Positions 56,243-64,000 of a DNA stretch of 64,000 nucleotides are shown here, piece after piece (position 1 is the stretch's first letter; each line of letters starts with the position of its first letter). The notes beneath the pieces are model-generated. The model was not told the DNA's origin, did not search any database, and saw only the letters and a program-made list of their open reading frames with translations. The position numbers were made by a program, and so were the translations under genes. The DNA is from Plantago major (Eukaryota; Streptophyta; Magnoliopsida; Lamiales; Plantaginaceae), in contig CM048840.1 in NCBI GenBank assembly GCA_026545765.1, positions 86,704,877 to 86,768,876 on the forward strand, read 5' to 3'.

Positions 56243-57782
56243 GTATTGCATCAAAGTTCCGACTCATTCTTTTCAAACATTGCATCAAAATTGATTTGGC
56301 ATCGCTTCCGCTCAAATAAAAATATGTATATACTGTATATGATATTGCTTCGATTGATTGATTGTTTTGGCCAAGTTTTTGGTTAGGGTATACTCATTGC
56401 ATTTTCGGGCAGTGGTGACTGTCGATATGTTTGTGGATTGCTCTGGCTTACTTCTCTTTGACGCGAGGCAGGAGACGCTGAGGTCTTAGAGGTAGTAGTG
56501 TACCACCCCGTACCATGGCGGGTATTGATTGATTGAGTGGAGAGATAAGGGCTCGGATTGGGGTTATAAGGAGCGGCACCAACGAACGATTGATTGCATT
56601 GTTATTGTTTCGTTATATGATATGTTATTATTTTTGAATTCTGTTATGAATTTCCTATTTATATGTTAATTGCCACTGTCACACACGAACATCACTGAGA
56701 TTTTTGTTTCACACTCTTTTGTTTTCCTTCCTTGTAGATTCCGAGAAAGTTGGAGTACCGAGGCGGGTAGACGTTCAGCAACTAGAGTGAGAGTGGGGAC
56801 TTAATTGGGATTTTGTAAAGTTTTAGCCGCTGCTTTTGAAATTAGTGTCTTTCGCAAGTCAACTGTTAGAATTTTAGCTTCTCAAAGTTTTTAGATTGTC
56901 TCTTTGTTAATGTTTTAACGCCCTTGTTCTTTTTAAAATTAGTGTAATTCTCGGGGCGTTACATTTTGTGCTACTTAGAATCAAGAGCTTTGGTCGCAAC
57001 AGAAAGCTTGAAGGTAAGTAGTATGCTTAAGAGTTTGAAAGATAGTGTTCAGTTTTCTTGGTGTGAGTTCTGTGTGTTTCAAGCATTCTAAGTGTTGATA
57101 TTTATAGTTGAAATCATGCCATTTGAATAGTATCCGTTAGGCTCAATGAAATTCAAACTATTGATATCTGAGTATAGTACTGTTGTACGTTTGTCTTCTT
57201 CTCAGAGACTACCATTTTTGTTCAGACATTTCTGTCCGCGCATTAAATGCACTGTACTATACTTTGTCTTGTAGTGCCAACGGAACTATGCATGCTTTCT
57301 GAAGCATTGCACGTCCCTTTCCAGAGACCTTCACATCTCCAGATACTTGTTACAACATTGTTTCCCAGAAACATAGTTTTTATCCAAGGTATCTGAGTGT
57401 AGATATCTGTGGGCACTTTTCCTCGTTTAGAAACCTTGTATTCTCAGATATCTTTTGCAACACTTATTTATTTGAAAAACACTTGTTTCTTCAAGATATC
57501 TGGACATAGGTATCTGATGACCTTAGTCTTCAGCAATCTTGTGCAGTCTTCAAATCTTCAAATATGTTGAACTCTTCTGCTGGATGCCTTCTTCTTGGTC
57601 TTCTTCAGAGAAATAAAATTACATTCAGAGACCTAACATCCTATACAAGATTTGCTAGACTATCATTACATAGTGATTTTCCTCTTTTATAGTGTTCAAG
57701 TGAACTAAGAGTACTAACCACCTTTCTGAGCTAAGATAAGTCATTAGGTTACTGATCAAAATCTAAACAGATATTCCTAACA
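54230..57782 (-). repeat. Element B 5' LTR, split by a solo LTR
   Basis: Matches the 3' LTR (39832-41427) in two blocks, 54230-55013 and 56969-57782. The gap between them is the solo LTR plus one copy of its target duplication. The ends are TGTTGGTCC and TTCCTAACA on the plus strand. Confidence 0.95.
55014..56963 (+). mobile_element. Ty3/gypsy-type solo LTR
   Basis: 1950 bp, TGTAAAACCCCGACTTTTC to CTCGGGGCGTTACA, with 5-bp duplication TTTTG (55009-55013, 56964-56968). Termini with near-palindromic TGTAA-CCCCGA ends are typical of chromovirus-type gypsy LTRs. There is no gag or pol, so it most likely arose by recombination between two LTRs. Orientation is a guess. It contains a (TA)n run at about 56196-56234. 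Confidence 0.85.
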
Positions 57783-57787
57783 GACAC

Positions 57788-58071
57788 TTCCAGGAGTGTG
57801 AGAGATAGTTGCATTGGATCCACTTGTGAGGGATTACCAGGTTAGACTTAAGTTCTATTTACTAGGGAAACGAACTTCTTGGATTTATGCTTGTTTTTCT
57901 TTAAATGTCAGTTTGATTTCAAACCTCTTGCATTTTTCGGGCTTGTTACCTGCAATCATAGACTCTGTAGCTTGGGAGTTAGACTTTATGTGTTTGTCTA
58001 TGTGTTTTTTTTTCTAGGCTTTTTAGAGAGTCTGTTGCTTGAGGACAGGCAAGGGTTCGGTTTGGGGAGTT
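57788..58071 (+). other. Athila-like 3' internal end and polypurine region
   Basis: Resumes the host gypsy element after B's duplication. It ends CTTGAGGACAGGCAAGGG then GGTTTGGGGAG just before the LTR; the G-rich part is the probable polypurine tract. No gene was seen. Confidence 0.7.
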
Positions 58072-59581
58072 TGATGTGTCGGTTTTACACCGTCTCATTT
58101 GGTCTTTTTTACTGTCTTATTGTCGTCCTTAAGTATAGTTTTTATTAGTTTTCCTAGAGTATTTTTACTTGTTTTGTTCTTTGTGTGTTTTGTAGGTATT
58201 TAGCTAAACCGCGTTAATTGGAGGCAAAAAGATGCATTTTATATGCATTTATAGGGTATGAAGTTCCAATGCCTCGAACGGATGCTAGAAGTGGAGCAGG
58301 AAGGCCAAAAATACCAAAGTTGGAGTCAAAGTGTGAATCGAAGCCAACGGAGTACATGCACGCCAGCACCTTATAAGGCTTTGGCGCACTAGCGCAAGGT
58401 TGGTGTCATGACACCATAATGGCGGCCTTGTTTGCTGGTGTACGCCAGGTGGTTTATGGCGTACGCCAGTCATGTTTAATTCGCCGTCGAATTTCCAAAT
58501 TCATTTCTTTCTTTTTCTATTAGTTTGAACAAAAGACAATTGTATTCATAATCTTCTTTATATCTTTTTGCTCTCAACCTAGAACTTTTCTAAGGTAATT
58601 ACCTACCTATTACTGGAGGTAATTGAACCGTTCTTTCTTGTAATCGATGATTGATATTTGTTTGGGAGCATATTCATACTCTGTCTATCGATTAAATTCA
58701 AGATTCTTCAGTATTTACCTAGGGTTTGTGACACAATTTGGTAAAATCTGTATCAATTCTTGATTCTTGGTGTTTGGTTATTGATTATGTTTATTATGTG
58801 TTCGTATATGATATTGATTATGTGTATGCATATCATGAGTAGTTAAACACCTAATTATGGGGTGGTGGTGGATTCAATGCATGCTAGTTAGGATTTATTT
58901 AATTCAATAACATGTAAGATGCGATTTACTCTGTGCCCTTTTGATTAAATGCGTATGTAGTTATGTGTATTGTGTTTTTACCCCAAAATCATCAAAGGAC
59001 TATGCAATCTGATTTATCCACCAAAACGTCTAGAGATTGCATAATCCATAGGTTCATAGAAAACACATAACTGCATTAGCTTATTAATTGTAGCTTATTA
59101 ATGAAATTGACGCCATCACTAATGCTATGTGTTTTGTAGAACAAAATAAGTTAGCTCATTGTCATAGTCCTTAGTACCTAATCTGATATAAGGTGTCTGT
59201 CTAGAGAGCTAGAGCAGTGTAATAATCGTTAGGACGTGTCCCAGTGATAACTAGAGTAAATTGACATCATTATTGTTGCATGTTTTCCTGCTAGCTAGCT
59301 TGATTTCTGTCACCACACCATAATTCCCTCTCATATATTTGTCTCCACAAGTTATTTGTTTTCTATTTAGTCTGCACCATAGTTAGATTATCATTCTGCT
59401 GCCGAAGCAAACCAACTTTTACTGCTTTTCGTACTGTCATTATTATTCATAAACGCAACTCAAACTAATTAAGTCCTTAGAGACCGACCTCGGGGTTAAC
59501 TTCACTGCACTACAGGTTTTTTGTAGTGTTGAGAATTAACTCTTTCTTTAAACAAATTGAAAACTTTGACTTGACACGTCA
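58072..59581 (+). repeat. 3' LTR of the Athila-like element
   Basis: TGATGTGTCGGTTTTACACC to TTGACACGTCA, 1510 bp. From about 58460 it matches 19765-21465 closely, except for the 562-bp MITE, whose empty site is here at 58612-58625. Confidence 0.88.
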
Positions 59582-60267
59582 CGTCTCTAATTAGGTTGAC
59601 CAGATAATTAAAAAACAAAAAAGAAATAGGCCTTAGCGACGGATAGCCCTATCCGTCGCTAAATTTATATGTCGCTAAGGCTGTTCAAAAACGGGAGAAA
59701 GCTTTCTTCTTCCCCGTTTCTATTCTGCTTCTTCTTTCTTCTTCTCTTCGCCATTTTTCCCAATTGCCCAACTCCAATCAAAACTCCACAATTCCGGCCA
59801 ATCTTGGACTCTTTTCGAATCTCATTGAACAAGGAACTCGGGTGGCCATTCAATTTCATCCTTCTTCGGCTATTTTTTCTGTAATTGAAGGTATTAGTCT
59901 AAAACCCTTACGTACTTTGTTAAATTTGGGATTTTTGCTAATTTCGACTAATTTGAGCGATTGTATGTTTATGGTAGGGATGTACATTAAAAAAAACCTC
60001 TCGCACCGCCCACCACATAACCGCAACCGCCGGTTAATTTTTTTCCAAAACCCGCCATGGTTTGAAAAGATGTTAACCCGCCACTAACGGGTGGGTGGCG
60101 GTTTTAGGGATGTACATCCACCACCCACCCGCTAATAATATATTTATTATTGGTATTACTAATATAATGCAAATAAGTAATAACATTAGGTTTTTATTAC
60201 ATATAGTTACTTGTTCCTACTATCACATCCTCATATCTCAATGTGCCCAGTAGCATAACTAAAGTTT
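59582..60267. other. Intergenic with palindrome and transposon debris
   Basis: A 13-bp arm palindrome TTAGCGACGGATA/TATCCGTCGCTAA with a 4-base loop lies at 59633-59662; such words are common in subterminal regions of plant DNA transposons. GGGATGTACAT occurs at about 59978 and 60108 next to CCGCC-rich DNA. Short open frames at 59669-60087 resemble nothing I know. Confidence 0.45.
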
Positions 60268-61869
60268 TGTTGGTCCAGATAACGGCAAAATAAAATACTA
60301 GAGGGGGGGGGGTGAATATTCTTTTAAAAGTTTTGTCGATAAACACAGCTTCTCAGATATCTGTGAAGATATCTGATACTTAATTTCAGAGAGCGGAAGA
60401 CTTTTCTGTGATAAGTGCACGTGCTCAGCAAGATAAGTGTAAGTACTTTGCAAGGTAAGTAAAGCAAGTAATAAACTGCAGAAAGTAAATAACACAAGTC
60501 TTTTTATAGTGGTATCTGAAGGTGGCGTAATCCTTCAACTAATCCACTTCGGCCTTTCTCAGACCTAGAATCCACTAAGACAGATAAATGATGTAACCTT
60601 ACAAATATCTTCTCTTGATTCCTAAATACACTAGGTTCCCAACCAAGTGTTCCCCCTGAGTTATCCCCCGGCTTTCACAACCAAGTACTTCCTGTATTCA
60701 GAAACCTTTTGATCTATTCCTTAGTTTCCCAAACTAAGTACTTCCTGTGCTCAATAACCTTGGAGTTATTCCTTAGTTTCCCAAACTAAGTACTTCCTGT
60801 ACTCCACGCCGATTAACGTGTTGGTTAAGGTAAATTGTCAGGTGAGCTTCTTTAATAACTTGTTCAGTTATTCAAATGGCTCTATGAATCAAGTATACTT
60901 AATACACTTTGCAATATATGGTATCTTGTTCTTTACTGACCCAAGTCTATGATAAGTGTTCAAGAGAATGAAACTCAGATATGAAATCTTAGTTCAACTC
61001 TTTCACAAATAACAATGCTTGTTAAGGATCAGGACACTTAGAACTTTTGTGCTACTTAGAATCAAGAGCTTTGGTCGCAACAGAAAGCTTGAAGGTAAGT
61101 AGTTTGCTTGAGAGAGCTTGTGAGAGTATTCAGTGTTCTTGGTGTAAGTTCTGTGTGTTCTAAGGTGTGTTCTCAAGCAGTCTAAGTGTTGATATTTATA
61201 GATGAATTTAAGTGCCGTTTGAATAGTATCCGTTAGGCTTAAATCAAATTCAAACTATTGATATCTGAGTATAGTACTGTAGCAGGTTTGTCTTCATTTT
61301 CAGAAGCTACCGTTTTTGTTCAGACATTTCTGTCCGCGCATTTAATGCACTGTACTATGCTTTGTCCTGTAGTGCCAACGGAACTATGCATGCAATCTGA
61401 AGCTTTGCATGTCCTTTTCCAGAGATTATCACAACTCCAGAAACCATTTGTTAAGAATATATTGTTTCCCGGAAACATAATCTTTATCCAAGGTATCTGA
61501 GTGTAGATATCGTGTAGAAACCTTTTAATTCTCAGATATCTCTTGTAACACTGTTTATTTAAAAACGCTTGTGTCTTCAAGATATCTGGTCATAGGTATC
61601 TGAAAAACCTTTGTCTTCAGCAATCTTGTGCAATCTTCAAGTCTTCAAAAATGTTGAACTTTTCCTGCTGGATGTCTTCTTCTTGGTCTTCTTCAGAAAA
61701 TAAAAATTACATTTCGAGACCTAACATCCTATACAAGATTTGCTAGACTATCATACTTAGTGAGTTTCCTCTTTTACAGCGTTCAAGTGAACCAAGAGTA
61801 CTAATCACCTTTCTGAGCTAAGATAAGTCATTAGGTTGCTGATCAAAATCTAAACAGATATTCCTAACA
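60268..61869 (-). repeat. Element C 3' LTR
   Basis: TGTTGGTCCAGATAACGGC to TTCCTAACA on the plus strand, with the same stem-loop array (60665-60805), G-run and TATA region as B. Reversed polypurine tract TTTCCCCCATTTTG follows. Confidence 0.93.
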
Positions 61870-62257
61870 AATTTCCCCCATTTTGATCAGTCAACGATGA
61901 CTATCTGACCTATTACAAATCTGGATGAGGAAACAATCCACTACTTAATCATTTCTTATGATTTTTCAATTCAAATAATTAAGTGCAGAAAGTAAACATC
62001 AACCAAATCACAAGGTGTGATCTTTGCTGACAAGTTATCTTTTATAGAAAAAAGATATCTGAGAGTAGGTTCATCAGATATGTTACAAAGAAAGTTTACA
62101 GATAACTTTAGTACATAATACAATTCAGCTCAGTCAGCAAGATACAAAAATACCTAGTAAATTAGGACAACAGGAGTAGCCAAGCTCCAAGTAGGCATCC
62201 TAATAAACTAGTCTTCAAGTCTTCAACGCTTCAAGTCTTCAAAAGCAAGTCCATAGA

Positions 62258-62525
62258 TCAATCTGCAAATTTCCTATCACCAAACCTTTTGATATCATCA
62301 GAGTATTCATAGAGAAGTGTTCTGACAATCATCTTTGTGTCTCTGGCAAATTCACAGACTTCCTTGTAGGTTTTGGTAGGATTTTTCTTGGCAAAGTGCT
62401 TGACCCACAGATACTTTCCCCACTTCCAGGCATGCTCGATTCTGATATCTGATAGCTTGAAGTATTCATAAATGATCTTCAGATATCTGATGTCACCCTT
62501 GTATTGATCTTCAGTCAAGTAGAAG
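62258..62525 (-). pseudogene. Element C ORF3 C-terminal fragment
   Basis: Encodes the conserved end of ORF3: LTEDQYKGDIRYLKIIYEYF, IEHAWKWGKYLWVKHF, AKKNPTKTYKEV, ending FGDRKFAD. It is open without stops over 86 codons but cut upstream by D at 62526. Its conservation in A, B and C defines the C-terminal domain of ORF3. Confidence 0.75.
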
Positions 62526-63958
62526 TGTTGGTCCAGATAACGGCAAAGTAAAAGACTAGAGGGGGGGGGGGGTGAATAGTCTTTTAAAACTTTTGTCGAT
62601 AAACACAGTTTCTCAGAAACCTGGGGGGTTTCTGATACTTAAATTCAGAGCGCGGAAGACTTTAAGATAGGTAAGTGCAGAAACAAAAAGTATGTGTGTG
62701 TGATTTGCTGAAAGATAAATACAGAAAGGTAAATAACACAGCAAGTATAGTGGTATCTGGAGGTGGCATAATCCTCCAATTAATCCACTTCTGTCTTTCT
62801 GAGACCTAGAATTCACTAGAACAGATAATTGAGTTCACCTTACAATAATCCTATTCTAAGATTCCTAAACAAATGGTTCCCAACCAAATGTTCCCCCTGA
62901 GTTATTCCCCAGCTCCTAGAGCTAAGTACTTCCTCTACTCAGATAACCTTGGAGTTATTCCTTGATTTCCCAAATCAAGTACTTCCTCTACTCCACGCCT
63001 TGATGGTGTTGGTTATAAGGTTTGTCAGAGAGGCTTCTTGTATAACTTTTCAGTTATGTTTCCAGAGAGCCTAATAGAACAAGATTACTTAATACACTTG
63101 TTCAGTGTATGGCAATCTGCTCTTTACTGACCTAAGTAATTGATGTCTGTTTTGGAGAATGAGCTTCAGAAAGGTTATCTGATAGTTCAACTCTTTCACG
63201 AATAACAATCTCTTGTTAAGGTTCAAGACAACTTAGAACTACTAGTGATTCTTCAAGCAACAGAAAGCTTTCAGAAAGGGGTAGTAGAGTGCTTGAGAGA
63301 ATACTTTGCTAGATTGTAAGTTTGCAAGTTAGATCATTCTTCGGTCGTATTTCTCAGCATCTAAGTGTGTGATATTTATAGATGAATTAGAGAGTCGTTG
63401 GGATGTTACCCGTTAGACACAATTCAAATTCAGTCTATACTTATCTTGAAATGAGTACTCAGAAGTCCTTGTCTCATATCTCAGAGAGGATTGTGCTTTA
63501 GCGGCTTTTCTGCCGATGCAATTAATGCACATGTACTATTTCTTGTCCTGTAGTCTTCAACGGATACATTAGCCTTTCTGATGGCTTGCATGCTCCATAC
63601 TCATGATGTCATATGTTCCAGAATCATGTTTCAAAAGTAACTAAATGCACTTAAGAAAGGATTAAGGACATAGTCTTTCTGAGTGAGACTAAACCTTGGT
63701 GTCTTCATAAATCTTGTGCAATCTCCGGTCTTGTAATCTTCAGAAAAGATCCATTGCTAGGATTGATCTTCAAGGTCTTCTTGGAAATAAAAATTACATT
63801 CAAAGACCTATAATCCTAATACAAGATTTACTAGACTAATCATACTCAGTGATTTCCTCTTTTACAATGTTCAAGAGAACTAAGAGTACTTAATCACCTT
63901 TCTGGCAAAGATAAGAACATGTGATGAATGATCAAAATACTAACAGATATTCCTAACA
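62526..63958 (-). repeat. Element D 3' LTR
   Basis: TGTTGGTCCAGATAACGGC to TTCCTAACA. About 170 bp shorter than the others and clearly diverged, yet the stem-loop array survives (62905-63000) with changed but still complementary stems. Confidence 0.9.
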
Positions 63959-64000
63959 AATTTCCCCCTTTTTGATCAGTCATCCATGACTATCTTTTAA
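62526..64000 (-). mobile_element. Copia element D, inserted in element C, cut by the window
   Basis: A diverged member of the same family. 3' LTR 62526-63958 (1433 bp), then reversed polypurine tract (TTTCCCCCTTTTTGATC). The left flank AGAAG (62521-62525) should reappear beyond the window if the insertion is simple. Confidence 0.88.

Larger units (their letters stand above)
39832..57782 (-). mobile_element. Sirevirus-like Ty1/copia element B, full length
   Basis: Same family as A, opposite strand. LTRs 39832-41427 (3') and 54230-57782 (5', enlarged by a solo LTR). Target duplication GACAC (39827-39831, 57783-57787). Without the solo LTR and its duplication the LTRs are 1596 and 1598 bp and nearly identical, so B is younger than A appears. 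It has gag, protease, integrase, reverse transcriptase/RNase H and an intron-bearing ORF3. All frames carry stops or shifts, though fewer than in A. Confidence 0.95.
19700..59581 (+). mobile_element. Athila-like Ty3/gypsy element, split by nested insertions
   Basis: Host element of the nest. Order: truncated 5' LTR (to 21465), tRNA-Asp-type primer site, gag, protease, [copia A], spacer, [copia B], pre-LTR purine stretch, 3' LTR (58072-59581). LTR ends are TGATGTGTC...GACA(C/T)(A/G)TCA. Without the insertions the internal region is only about 3.1 kb, and no reverse transcriptase, RNase H or integrase was found. It therefore looks like a non-autonomous deletion derivative. The insertion points of A and B are proved by 5-bp target duplications. 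Confidence 0.8.
60268..64000 (-). mobile_element. Copia element C of the same family, interrupted and cut by the window
   Basis: 3' LTR 60268-61869 (1602 bp, close to B), reversed polypurine tract, then the ORF3 C-terminal end up to about 62525, where element D is inserted. The candidate left target duplication is AGTTT (60263-60267). The rest of C lies beyond the window on the other side of D. Confidence 0.88.

Noticed and set aside
59669-60087. Two overlapping frames starting MSLRLFKNGRK and MPNSNQNST.
   Set aside because: CT-rich region resembling a leader; frames overlap and match nothing known, so no gene is called.

Overview
The window is nuclear DNA from a flowering plant, most likely a eudicot; I cannot name the species. 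It holds one complete host gene with GT-AG introns, embedded in a dense nest of LTR retrotransposons, hAT and Stowaway-type MITEs and a LINE. No rRNA, tRNA, CRISPR or bacterial feature was seen.

Layout. (1) 1-4985: the 3' part of a decayed Ty1/copia element (E1) with its 3' LTR. (2) 6074-14559, minus strand: a six-exon ubiquitin-conjugating E2 gene of the UBC4/5/6 (UBE2H/Ubc8) group. All splice junctions could be placed, giving a 183-residue protein. Its fifth intron is about 7 kb and carries an RTE-clade LINE interrupted by three Stowaway-like MITEs in a row. (3) 14.8-19.7 kb: intergenic DNA with a calmodulin-like pseudogene and several inverted-repeat transposons. (4) About 19.7-59.6 kb: one Athila-like Ty3/gypsy element, blown apart by later insertions. 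A hAT-type MITE sits in its 5' LTR (8-bp target duplication), Sirevirus-like copia element A (plus strand, 23158-38678) has duplication CACTC, and copia element B (minus strand, 39832-57782) has duplication GACAC. A gypsy solo LTR (55014-56963, duplication TTTTG) lies inside B's 5' LTR. (5) 60268-64000: two more relatives of A and B on the minus strand, C and, inserted into C, D. Both run off the window.

A, B, C and D are one copia family: LTRs of 1.4-1.64 kb, tRNA-Met primer site and YVDD reverse transcriptase in A and B, and a coiled-coil-rich gag. Downstream of pol they carry a long third gene (ORF3, about 5 kb) that I do not recognise. ORF3 has its own conserved TATA box about 190 bp before its ATG.

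The most striking observation is in ORF3. Copy B contains five consecutive short GT-AG introns (78-85 bp, phase 0) separating symmetric, repeat-like exons. Copy A lacks all five exactly at the exon junctions. This is what reverse transcription of a spliced element RNA would leave. Other notable signals are an array of stem-loops in the LTRs whose stems show compensatory changes between copies, and a patchy CTG/CAG-to-CG collapse in element A that is either a sequencing artefact linked to CHG methylation or an unusual mutation pattern.

All retroelement polyproteins in the window are broken by nonsense codons and frameshifts, so only the E2 gene looks functional.
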